Positions 1-11,400 of a stretch of DNA of 64,000 nucleotides are shown here, piece by piece. The notes below the pieces were generated by a model, which did no database searches, was not told where the DNA came from, and saw nothing but the letters and a program-made list of their open reading frames with translations. Both the position numbers and the translations under genes were made by a program. How positions within the stretch are numbered: the first letter of the stretch is position 1; each line of letters opens with the position of its first letter. This stretch comes from Panax quinquefolius (lineage: Eukaryota; Streptophyta; Magnoliopsida; Apiales; Araliaceae). The stretch spans positions 4,256,437 to 4,320,436 of the forward strand of contig CM035160.1 in assembly GCA_020205615.1 (NCBI GenBank), in the 5' to 3' direction.

Positions 1-420
1 TCTTGATGCAATTTGGTTGAGTCGTTTCTGGAATTCCCACCGAGTAATCACTCTCTCCGCATGACATAAAAGCGTGAAGGGAACCTTTTGCTCCTCGGAG
101 CATCCCAAGACATCAAATATCTTGGTAATCTGTTTTATCCATGCTTCGCTTGAAGTGGTTTTGCTCTCTCCTTAAACTCGGTGGTCCCGGCTCCTTAAAT
201 TGTTTAGCGGTGGCCTTGAGAGTTTTCCGTGTTTCCACCTACGTTTTGGGCGAGAGAGTCGCTCTCGCTTCTTTGTTGCATAAATTGCATAAAGCCTACG
301 AACATTTGATCATTTGTCATTTTTAGTCGGTGTTGTTGTTTGCGTGAGGATTGTCGCCTTCGATGCACATTATCTTGATTATTGATATGTGGTGAATCGG
401 CGATCGCGCTGCGCTCCATT
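1..420 (-). pseudogene. gag N-terminal fragment of the left gypsy element
   Basis: The minus strand encodes a short Gln-, Arg- and Asn-rich stretch (frame open 204-419) containing MFVGFMQFMQQ. The same segment recurs at the gag start of the full element (about 40200-40380). Gag would form the virus-like particle. The frame is broken and the piece is cut by the window edge. The assignment rests on its position next to the primer-binding site and on similarity to the second copy, whose downstream part has a recognisable retrotransposon gag domain. Confidence 0.6.
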
Positions 421-617
421 CTTTATTCTCAACATTCTCGGATGTCATTTTGAGATCTTGCCACAAAACAAAAGGTTAATTGACGTGTAACAAATTATCC
501 TTATCTTACGACCGACCAATAAAATAGCACGTAAACTTAGGTAGGTCAATACTAGCGAAGGTATTCCCGTCTCTCCCCTCTAGTACTATTCTCACATCTT
601 AGCGAGGATCACATCCT

Positions 618-634
618 AAGCTACGATACCAATT
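618..634 (-). other. Primer-binding site, initiator tRNA-Met type
   Basis: On the minus strand the bases directly after the LTR read TTGGTATCGTAGC, close to the TGGTATCAGAGC primer site complementary to the 3' end of plant initiator tRNA-Met. The location immediately beside the LTR edge at 636 supports it. Confidence 0.75.
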
Positions 635-1714
635 GTGGCGCCCCAAAATTAGGTATACATCACCCATCTTGAGTGCGCCACTTACGTAGTGCGAAATTTA
701 AATACAACTTTTTAACATAAGCGTATGGTATGCAATCGACATAAAGCGTGAGTTTAAATACAAATATCGTCTACTAGATATTATACAAACTCGAAAAAAA
801 GTCCTCATTACGATTATTATCACACTATTTTACGAATAGTGAGGACTACTAATCTTATCTTGAGGACCATCACTCGTTTCCCAGGCTCGTCCCGGCTATA
901 TTATCATTTCACGAAGAGCGGTGAAAGAAAGGGTGAGCTCAACTAGCCCGATGAAGAAATATTATGACTAAGATAATGCGAGAATAAATTATCGATAGTC
1001 TTGATAATATTAAAGCGATAAAATCTGATAGGCAACCGGTTTAAGCTGCGGTGAATATCTGATCCATTAAAAAGTCAGTAGAAAATAAAATCTACTATCT
1101 TTTAGGTTTTAAAGGTTTTTCATCTTTGTTATATTTGAGACTCGGCTTTAATAAATATTCCACATCATCGAATCACCCCTGCTTTTCGGCCGAGGATATT
1201 CTTTAGTATCACGACCACAATTATTAAATACTACGGGCGAGAATATTTGTGTATTCATTAATAGTCATGATCGTGCCAACAAGCGTCCATCGATGCACTT
1301 CTGACCATTTGAGGATTTTTATCACATCATTTGTAACATTACGGTCGTGATTACACGAATAGTCTCTCAGTCATAATCATACCAAGTCCATCTATGCACT
1401 TCTGAGCCCACAGATGACTTTCAAAAAAAAATATAAACATGAGGATGATGACAATGATATAAAATTGATAAAACAAGTTCAAGAATTATTTTATCCGGGA
1501 ATTATTAACGTCAAATTGTCGACGTGATCTTTTTTTGTAGAGTAAAATTCAAGAATGATCGGAAGAATATTTCCATGAAAAGATCTTTGGATGAAGCGCG
1601 AAATATCGAGGATATTCTACTAATTTCATGGAGTATAGAAGTCAAAGTTTTAACTTATTTGGGTATAATAAAGAATGGAATAACAAAAGAAATCACCGTA
1701 AATGCGATAGGCCT

Positions 1715-2095
1715 TGCAGACGAGTTATTCAGCGAGAATAATAAATAACGGAACCGGTCGGTGAAATTCACCGCAAGCGAGGATGTTCAGCGAGAATAAT
1801 AAAGATGGAACCGGATCCAGGTGTAAAAACAGAGATAGGATATTCAGCGAGAATAATAAAAAAGCGGAACGGTCAAGGTGTAAAACACGCGTGACGAGGA
1901 TGTTCAGCGAGAATAATAAAAAGCGGAACCGGTCGATTGTAAAAAACACGAGACGAGGATGTTCCAACGAGAATGATAAAAAGCGGAACCGTGTAGGTGT
2001 AAAACACCGCAGACGCAGGATGTTCAACGAGAATAATAGAAGAATGTCACCAAGTATAGGGTAAACCACTTATACGAGGTTATTCCAATGAGAAT
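1715..2095. repeat. Minisatellite inside LTR, ~60-bp unit, about six copies
   Basis: Units contain a GAGAATAATAAA block followed by a GGAACCGG block and GTGTAAAACAC, repeated about every 60 bases. The same array occurs at 32345-32660 and 41650-42010, and reversed in the plus-strand LTRs at 43255-43505 and 49335-49690. Short open frames here and in the other arrays are products of the repeat, not genes. Confidence 0.85.
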
Positions 2096-2394
2096 AATAA
2101 GCGATGGAATAACAATGATTCTCTTCATGAATAAGAAAGAATAACACCCTTACATTTGGTAGGAGATTGAATCTGCTGCGGTGTAGTAACAAAATACTTT
2201 TCTTCTTCTTTCTCTCTTATTCTCTCTATACTTTCTCTCTACATAGCTTGAATGAATTCGTGAAAAATAATGAAGCCTAGGCCTCTATTTATAGAAGATT
2301 TCTACCTTTAGCACTACTGTGAAAGTGTGTGAAAAGCGATGTGGCTTGAACGGTGGTTTGGCCTTTGTAATGTGAAGCGACAAGTGGTTGACGT

Positions 2395-2650
2395 CTTGGT
2401 AAAGGTAATTACTATTAATGAAGGTAAATACTATTGTGTGAAGTAAATACTATTCACAAAGGGTAATTACTATATTGTGAAGGTAAATACTATTCACAAA
2501 GATAATTACTATTGTGAAGGTAAATACTATTCACAAGGGTAATTCTTATTGACGAAGGTAAATCTTATTCTGAGGGTAATTCTTATTGGCGAAGGTAAAT
2601 ACTATTCACAAGAGGTAATTCTATTGTGAAGGTAAATTCTTATTGATGAA
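2395..2650. repeat. Minisatellite inside LTR, ~20-bp GGTAATTACTATT-type unit
   Basis: GGTAATTACTATT and GGTAAATACTATT alternate with GACGAA or CACAAA linkers about ten times. Matching arrays are at about 3410-3490, 33045-33180 and 42390-42530, in the same relative place of each LTR. Confidence 0.85.
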
Positions 2651-4182
2651 GAGACTCTTAGATGATGACATATAGGCCCCCATAAAATAATCAAACTTAC
2701 CACAAATCATAACACGTATTTAATCTTTCAATAATTATTAATCATTTATAACATCGTCTCGATTATTGATTTAATATTATAACATATTATCTGGATGATG
2801 ATCTGTGTGATAATTGAATCGATAATATAAGAGATATGATCGCGACAATTCTTTGTAGCAATAATTGAAAGCGTAGGCGGTGACTTCTCACGTAAGCATC
2901 GATAATCAATCACCAGGTGTCTTTCTTATACGACCGCAGCGTATTAACGTATACTTTACCATACGGGTAGTTCAAGCGGTTTTAACGGTAACACCTCTCG
3001 TAGTTATTTTTATAAAATATTTTTGTCGTTTTCTCAATCAAATGACAATAATGTTGTAGGGTCCACCAATGATTGAGCCATTTATGCGAATATTCCTAAC
3101 AAAAGAATATTCCCAGGCCAAACGAATATTTTATAACAACTTGCATACTTTGCAAAATTTATAAATATTACCCATGACTATAACATTATATCAAATTTAT
3201 TCCATAATATTCAAAAATAATATTTATAGAAAAAAATTCATCTTTATTTATAAAAATTTGGGGTCTTACATAAGCTTTTTTAGTATGAAAAGGCAAGTGG
3301 GCGACTATTTGGTGATGTGAAAAGAAAAGTGGTTTGGCCTTTGTAATGTGAAACGACAAGTGGTTCGGCGCTTTTGTAATGAAAAGCGACAAGTGGTTCG
3401 ACGTCTCGGTAAAGGTAATTACTATTGACGAAGGTAATTACTATTCACAAAGGTAATTACTATTGTGAAGGTAATTACTATTAACGAAGAGACTCTTAGA
3501 TGATGACATATAGGCCCCTATAAAATAATCAAACTTACCACAAACGTCTCATAATGCAGACTCTTTATATACATCGAGGATTGAATAAATATTACCACAA
3601 ATCATTTTATTTTTAATCAACACATATTTAATCTTTCAACAATTATTAATCATTTATAATCATCGTCTCGATTATTGATTTAATCTTATAACATATTATA
3701 CTGGATGATCTTTGTGACAATAATTGAATCAATAATATAAGAGATATGATGCGTGAATTATTGTAGCAATAATTGAGCATAGGTGAGTGACTTCTCACGT
3801 AAGTATCAATAATCGATATCGTGTCTTCTTATCTAACTACGGCGATATTCTTGTACTTTTACTACTAGGGTAGTTCAACGGTTTTAACAGTAACACCTCT
3901 GTAGTTATTTTTATAGAAAGATAATTTTGTCGTTTTCTAACTACAATAATACTCTCCGTTGTGGGGTCCACCGATGATTGTAAAAGTCCGTCACGAATAT
4001 TCCCCGAAAAAAAGAATATTCTCCAGACCAAACGAATATTTTATAACAACTTGCTTACTTTGCAAAATTTATAAATATTACCCACAACTATAACATTATA
4101 TCAAATTTATTCCATAATATCAAAAAATAATATATATAGAAAAATTCATCTTTATTTATAAAAGTTGGGGTCTTCTACAACT

Positions 4183-5290
4183 ACCATTATACGTGATGGA
4201 TCGCGAAGACGATGCATCGCGTCTTAGAAGAGGGCGTATGAAGGCTAATCGATTACCTTGATCGAGCGGTGATATGATTTATTTAATTATGTGAAGAACT
4301 TAATTAGTTTTTTTTATGTAAATTCGGCGTGTTTATGTAAATTATGCATTATGATTCATATCGTTGATTGGATCTATGTTTTGAACTTCATTCTTGAATT
4401 TTACTCCTATCGGTTATTTATGAAGTATTTTTGAACTTGGATTATTTAAAAGACGAATCCTCAATACTTGTTCTTTTGTTTCATTGGATTCGATTTTTTT
4501 CTTTAAAATATTTTTATCATCCTCGGTCTAAATGATGATATAATCGAATATCTTTTGTAAAAGTAGTCAAAGATGAATGATTCTTGATGAATATTTTTGG
4601 CCCGTAGAAAAAGATGAGCAGTATTGAGATGAACTTGTGACCGATTAATATCTTTGGCGTAGTCTGAAGATGAGCAGTGTTTAGATGAACATGGCCGTGA
4701 TGAATATCTTTGGCACGTAGTGCAAAGATGAATATTTGATTCCAGATATATATTTTATTGATGTTACGGGGATAAAATATCGACGATGAACTTTTAAATT
4801 CATATATAGAAGATAGTAGTTTAGATTCTCTACTTAACTTCTTCAATGAATTATTATTTCACTGCGAAGATTGATTTAAAAGCTGGTTGTCTATCATTGT
4901 ATTCTATTAGATTTTTTTCGCATTGAGACTAACGATAATTTGTTCTATATTAGCTTAGTCATAATGTTCTTTCTTTGAAATTTAGTTGAGGCTCACCCTT
5001 TTCCTTGTTGTTCCATTTTTTTCTTCTCGGGAGGCGAGAATGTAATGAAATCTTAGTGAGAAGTGGAATGATGGTTCTAGAAGTTGTTCTAGTAGTCTCT
5101 CATTATTCGTAAAATAGTGTATTAATAATTGTAAAGATGACTTATTTGAGTGTGGATATTATACAGATGATGATATTTGTATTTAAACTCATGATTTTTA
5201 TGTTGTATTAATAAAGTTATAGTTGTTTTATACCATGTATTTGGCATTTCGGAATGGGTGTTGTATACCTATTTTTTAGGTATGGCAATT
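4183..5290 (+). repeat. Diverged plus-strand gypsy LTR fragment
   Basis: From about 4500 the sequence follows the right half of the plus-strand LTR seen at 43700-44569: the same order of ATCTTTGG..GTAGT repeats, GAGCTCACCC-like and GAGGACT-like blocks, ending TATACCTATTTTTTAGG where the other LTR has TATACCTAATTTTGGGG. It is much more divergent than the other copies. Bases 4183-4500 are probably related element sequence, but I cannot assign them. Confidence 0.5.
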
Positions 5291-5324
5291 ATAAATAATA
5301 ATACTACCACATACAAAATATTTA

Positions 5325-5505
5325 TCTATCTAATAAAATACAAATGATTTTGAATTTCTCGTTCACTCAATAAATCATCTGGGCTGTCCAAAATTTGGGA
5401 TAAATCCCATCATCCATCTATCTAACAAAATACAAATGATTTTGAATTTTCGCCGCATTCGATAAATCATCTGGTAGTTCAAAATTGAGATAAATTTTAC
5501 CGTTC
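5325..5505. repeat. Two-copy tandem repeat, ~92-bp unit
   Basis: A block beginning ATCTATCTAA and containing ACAAATGATTTTGAATTT and ATAAATCATCTGG occurs at about 5325-5413 and again at about 5417-5505, with small differences. No gene is seen between it and the MITE at 7434. The DNA there is AT-rich and without open coding frames. Confidence 0.7.
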
Positions 5506-7433
5506 ATACAAAATACGATATGCATAGCGAAGGCACTAACTAGTATATATATATATTTGCCATTCTCGCATATTATCGAAATTCACCGGTATGTATCTAT
5601 GTAAGTATTATGTGAATATTTTGTAAGCAAAGACTCAAGACTCACAGTACATGTGGGTACGTAAGTATTATGCGATCATTTTATATATGATTGTAGTATT
5701 ATTGTTGATATATAGCCGTTGGAAGGATTAACGAATCATAGGACGCCACGTTCAAAGTGTACCTCCATAGAATACGACACGTACGCCGAGGTATTGTTTG
5801 ACTCGGCTAGTATTCGGAGTTGATAATTTGAGCCGGGGGAACACGTTTAGGTGGTGACCAACGGACAAGAGGGCCCCACTAATTTGGAAAAACAGTTGAC
5901 TTTACTTTACCAAACGCGTTTGTATCCGTCTAATGACAAGTGATTCGTAACCATCATTAATTAATAGTAATTAATTAGACAATATTCCAGCTAATACATT
6001 TTATATGATTTAATGATTTGTAATTATCATTAATTATAGACATTATTTCATCTAATACATTATTACATTTTATATCATTAGAAAAAAAAATTCAACAGCT
6101 AAGATTAAAAATTCTTTGCAGCCATAAAAACTCAATGGCGAAAGTAGGAAACTTCACAAGATTAGAGCACAAATATATTCTTATTTCATTTTTTTTTCTT
6201 TTTGTTCATAGTAATTTTTGGAGTTATTAGCAAGAAATTAATTTTGGTTAATTGATTAATCTTTGTGTTAAATAGCATATTGTGAGATGATCTCTCTCTG
6301 CTATTATCATCAGACATTTGTATTAGTCGATTAATAAGCTCTATAAAATTAATTAACTTCATGATAATTGAATCCAAAATTTTAATGGATGACTGACAAG
6401 CCAGATATAGTGAGTGTATCTATATATTTAGTGTCATTGGTGTAAAATTTATGTCCGCCATCAACAAATACATAGAAATCCCCTGTATTTTTGTGTCCGA
6501 TTGAATATTGTTCATCAAATAGACTTGTCGTTGAAAATTGGTGGAAAAATATAGAAAAAATAATGAAAGATAAATAAATTGAAGTCTTTCGGAACTCTAA
6601 CCTTCAAAACTCGTTTTAACATATATGCTTAATTATTTAAAATAAAGACTATCCATCTAATAGAAAAATACCACGTAATTAATTGAAAAAAAATAATAAG
6701 TTGTATTACTGTTTGCCTAATAAAACTAAAATACTGTAAAGAATAAGGATCTCAAAATCATAACCTGGATACCGAATTGAAGCACCTTGACAAAATCAAA
6801 ATTGTTCTGCATGTAACAAAGTAAGGAAGTTGATTTCTTACCAAAACAAATTCTTTAAAGTGTTACTATTATACTCCTATTGTAATACACTTAGTACTGC
6901 ATGCATACAAAGTCGTGCCAAATTATATGGGTATCATGATGATCCATGCATAGAAGACACGTTATTAAAACCCTTTTACTACAAATGAAAGGAATATCTT
7001 TATCCAACGGCTACCAAAGAAAGTGCCCATCTTTATTTATATTTTTTTAAAGCTTTATTTCGCGTGATAAAACAATGAGTCAACAATTACTCATTTGCGG
7101 CTACGAGAAAGAGTCCACGAACCATACTCTTTCTTTAATAGACCTAATTTTATTTTATGAACAATTTGTATAAGAATTATGTGGGTGACTGATTTTTAAT
7201 GAGAAATATACCCCTTTAATGGAAGAATATATTTTTCAATAAAGAATTTAACAGTGTAATTAACCTTTAATCGTAATTAATTAATTAATAAATAATGGAG
7301 AGCTGCAAAAGGGGAGAAATAACTTTACATGCTTTTGAGGCACATGGAAATATTTTTGTGTTGAAAAAAAAGCAGATAAGAAAAGCAAAGTGGTGTCTGC
7401 ATTGGGATTCGACAAGGCAATAACAACATAGTA
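5506..7433. other. AT-rich intergenic DNA, no gene seen
   Basis: Only short unsupported open frames occur. No splice-consistent coding series, RNA gene or terminal-repeat pair was recognised. Poly-A and poly-T runs and short imperfect repeats (for example GTAAGTATTATG near 5600 and 5655) are present. Confidence 0.6.
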
Positions 7434-7691
7434 CTCCCTCCGTCTCAAATTAATTGTTCAGTTTTAATTTTTTAAAGTCAAATTGACCGTTTTTAAAACT
7501 AATCTTTTTACTATTTTTGCTAAAATATAGGTGAAGAGATTATAACCAAAAGAAAGTATATACAATTTATAACTAATCCCAATTTTTATAATTTTAGAAA
7601 TACATTTATATATGCTTAATTATTAATTCTAAAAATAGTCTATTTGACTTAAAAAAGTCAAAATTGAACAATTAATTTGAGACGAATGGAG
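7434..7691. mobile_element. Stowaway-type MITE (Tc1/mariner-related), 258 bp
   Basis: The left end CTCCCTCCGTCTCAAATTAA is mirrored at the right by TTAATTTGAGACGAATGGAG, and TA dinucleotides flank both sides (7432-7433 and 7692-7693). The CTCCCTCCGT terminus and TA target duplication are the hallmarks of plant Stowaway MITEs. The inner arms are also partly complementary (AAAGTCAAATTGAC near the left, GACTTAAAAAAGTC near the right). There is no coding capacity. Confidence 0.92.
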
Positions 7692-8444
7692 TATTTCATA
7701 AGTATTATCAAAAGACAATAACAACATATTTCATTTACAAACCTTATTACATTTAATTTTACAAAAACATCTTACCAAAGTCCTTCCAAAATTATAAATA
7801 TGCTTATAATCTTAACACGCTCCATCAATATATTTCATATTATCAAAAGACTGAAACACTAGATAATATTTATTTTTGACAAATTATTATTAAGAAAAGA
7901 AATATATTTTGTAAAATGGGACTTCTTACGTAGAATGGAGGAAGTAGAAAAATAAAAACATACAAAAGAGAAAAAAAGGAGCAATTTTCAGGCAGTCTCT
8001 ACCCGACACTTAACAAGACAAAAGTCGCTCCCTGTAATTAAATTCTACAAAATTGGCTTTAAGGAGGAGGATAATAGCTAGCCACCCTTGGCGTAAACTA
8101 CGCTATTGCAACCTAAGCTCTTAGTTTAGCCACAAAATCAAGAACAAAGAATAAACTGAGATACATAAAGAGACCAAAGAAATTGTCAAATATCACCTGC
8201 ATTACCATGAGTAGGAGGATAGCAACTGAAAAAGGGGATAAAACAGGAGCATTGATGAAATACTACTATCCAACAATTCCATACTAACTGCAAATGTTCA
8301 CCAAGTTGACACAAAAAAAAAAAAAAAAAAAAGTGAATAAATTGGCTTCGGCTCCGAAAACAAAAAAAAATCTTTTGAACCATCCCCCACAAGTCCTATA
8401 TAACATTTGTGCAAAACCAGAAACTGTGGTGTTCAATAGTGTTG

Positions 8445-11400
8445 TCATTGTTTCCTTCCTCGTCCTTTCTTCGCAGGCTGTGCTTCTGTTTGTTCTTTTC
8501 CAGCTACTTCTGTAACATCAGCTGCAAAAATACCACAACTTAGAAATTAGACAAAGTTATCAAGATGCTTAAGGAGCACCCAATTTGCAAGTTCAGCTGG
8601 AAGGTAAATCTTATGAATCTACGTAGTTTTTATAAAAATTCAGATCATGATAACTTGATAAAGGTAGTAGAATACTACACACTTGGTCAGACCAAAATTT
8701 ATCTTCTTGAGGATCACCTGGATTTGAAACAAGTCAACATATATGCTTTTTGTAGTGCTTTTCAATTTCACAAATATAAATGCGTTTCACTTTCTACCAC
8801 TACGTGGATGGTTTACTTTTTTTTCTTCTTCTTAATGACTATATTCAAGAAGGCAGAATTAATTAACTAAAATACTATAAACAACAAGTTGCAATCGTCT
8901 CCATCTCACTGCGCTAATGTGGATAAAATAACTTCTGCAGTTCAAAGCTCAAACCATACCTTCAGGACCACGAGCCATCAATGTGAAAAATATGTTATTG
9001 AGCTTCACCATCTTCTTGGCATCTTGGGCCTGGTCTGTCTTAAACTTGAGACACTAAAAAAATTGACAAGAAATAAACAAATAATAAGAATCATCACGTG
9101 GAAAGCTTTGGTTCTGCTCTAATTTCAGATATATAATCTTGACACAACCGAGAGTGATTACTTGTATGAAATGAGTTTTTCTGAAGAGCTAAAAACCTAC
9201 ATCTTGTATACATAAGCATTCCACAAGAAAGACCTGGCATACATTTGAAAACCAGTATCAAAGCAGGTCTAAAATGAAATATATGCGCCTATCCAACATA
9301 AAATCTACATCCTTTGTCAATAAGCATGCAAAATTTACAAATGTAGTTTCATACATTCATAAAAATGACGAGGGAAAAAGTTTGGAGCACAACAGAAAAT
9401 TACAACCACTCTGAAGCAAGTCTAAAATGGCAACGGAAAACTGTAATAACCACAGCTTCAATCAGAAAATTATCAAATGACATCTAATTAAGATGACACA
9501 TCGTATGATGTTAATTTTATCAAGTAAAGTTCATATCATAACAGTTTGACGTTCAACCCCATGAGTTTTCAACCTTCAAACAGCTTAGGAGATTTTATGA
9601 TGGTCAAATAGAGAACTATAAGTAGTGTCTGTTCCTACTTTATACTATAACTAAAGATAAGTTGGAGAAAGTATAGCATAACATAGATGAGAATACGTAA
9701 CTATTACATATATCTTTGCTTAATTACTGCTTATTACAGAAAGAGGATTTCTAACATATTTCTTCCCCCCCCAGATAAAAGCAAGGCCTTCTGAAGTATA
9801 TCTCTTCTTAGAGATGAGAAAGAGAGGATATATATTCTTTGCAACACCAAAAGAATATAATCCCCTAATATAAAAAGACCCAATTTTTTTTGTCCCTTTT
9901 CCACTACTCATCTAGTATAATTGGTGTTAACGTCATAATTCTTCACGATGTTGTTTTGCTAGATAAATGTGACCTCCACATGGTAAAACAAATCGGTAAC
10001 CTGACGCCCGTAGTCGTCGGGATAACCCGGTGTAGGAATTAGTACAAGCATTAACAATATGTGAGGAACATTGTATTCTAGATAGTGAGAGAGCTGAAAA
10101 GAGCTTACTTTTGCCTTATGTTTATTACATATATATATAGAGAGAGAGAGATCCACTTGGGCTTGGTGGGGAGGATTTCCCTTGGGGTTTGTAAATATAA
10201 AACATTTGGGGCTTATGCATTGGACCCAATTGGTAATATTTCATATCCTAACATAGCCCCCTTTACGAATGTTGCTGAACGTATTCCAGTGTTACTATCG
10301 AAGACTTGTTGCCCAAATTCAAGTGACGGCCATTTCTCTTCCAATGTCCTTTTTATTCTTTTACTTGACATATTCATGTGAATGCATTGGTTGACAATCA
10401 CATCGGAGATTGTTCTTCTTTTTTTTTCCTTTGGAGAGTTTGACATAGATATTATGACTAATGACCCTTTGATTTGACTACTGTTGTAGAGTAATGAACA
10501 ATACATATTTTCTCTCCCAAAACCTTTGGCCATGACTAAATAATTCTTTGGCCACTAGCATTTGTAAAGCTCTCTCACTCTAGAATACAAAGTCCCTCAT
10601 ATATTGTTAATGCATTAAAATGCTTGTACTAATTTCTACGCCGGAGGGTTTCTACCGGCGGTCACAGTCGTCAGATCACTGGTTTGTTAGCATGTGCAAG
10701 TAGGGGTGGGCAAATGGTTCGGTTTTTTCGGTTTTTGGACGAACCGGACCGGTCCGAACCGGTCGGTTCGGTATAAATATAAACCGGTCCAGTTCGGTAC
10801 AAAAAAACCGGTATATCTGGGTTTTTGATACCGGTTTCGATCCGATTTTTTATGGTTCGGTATAAACCGAACAGGACCATATATCTAGGTTTTCTAAATT
10901 TTATTATTATTAATAATTTAATAATAATAATAATAATAAAATATTGATTATAATAATAAAAATAATAATAATATTAATAAAAATATTAATAATAATAATA
11001 AAAATAATAAAATAATAATAAAAATAATAAAATAATAATAAAAATAATAATTATATTAATTTCCGGTAAAATAAATGCAGAGGCAGAATATGCATCATGG
11101 GATTCGATATACCGGTCCAACCAGGTTCGGTAGATTTGCAGAAATTTGAGTAATTCGATTGTCGGTCGGGTTCGAGCTAGGTTTTTCTGGGTTGCCACTA
11201 ATAATGCAAGCCACATTTATCAGAATTACATTGGCACTAGAAGGAGGACTTCTAGAGAGTTGTTTGTAGTTGGAATTTTGATGAGAATATTGTTGACATC
11301 ACCATTTTTCGGCAAAATATTTGAGCTCCATCGCCTTAACATATCTTCTATCGTCTCCGATAGATGAGAGGAGAGGGGAAAAAGAAAAAGGAGGATTGAG

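Larger units (their letters stand above)
1..4182 (-). mobile_element. Ty3/gypsy LTR retrotransposon, 5' end only (runs off the left edge)
   Basis: Read on the minus strand, this is an LTR (636-4182), then a primer-binding site (618-634), then the start of gag (1-420), so the body lies beyond the left edge of the window. Bases 1-620 align base for base with 39945-40560 of the complete minus-strand element further right, and the LTR aligns with 40562-43204. Both belong to one family. Only the 5' end is visible, so whether it has coding capacity or a 3' LTR cannot be judged. Confidence 0.85.
636..4182 (-). repeat. Gypsy LTR (5' LTR of left element) with partial tandem duplication
   Basis: In plus orientation it starts TGGCGCCCCAAAATTAGG and reaches a normal LTR end (GGGGTCTTACA) at about 3272. 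From about 3275 it repeats the final ~900 bp of the LTR and ends again near 4180. It is therefore about 3.5 kb long against about 2.6 kb for the sister LTRs at 31251-33850 and 40562-43204. It contains the ~60-bp and ~21-bp minisatellites described separately. Confidence 0.8.

Noticed and set aside
1725..2069. Open frames of 90-180 residues with repeated LLFSLNIL or FSENNK motifs (also at 32356-32709 and 41435-42021)
   Set aside because: They are translations of the ~60-bp LTR minisatellite and occur in several frames and on both strands.
8294..8515. 73-residue plus-strand frame with a poly-Lys run
   Set aside because: It is antisense to the last SRP9 exon and its 3' UTR and includes a poly-A tract.
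10213..10533. 106-residue minus-strand frame in SRP9 intron 2
   Set aside because: It lies wholly in an arm of the inverted repeat. The other arm does not keep the frame, and no domain is recognised.
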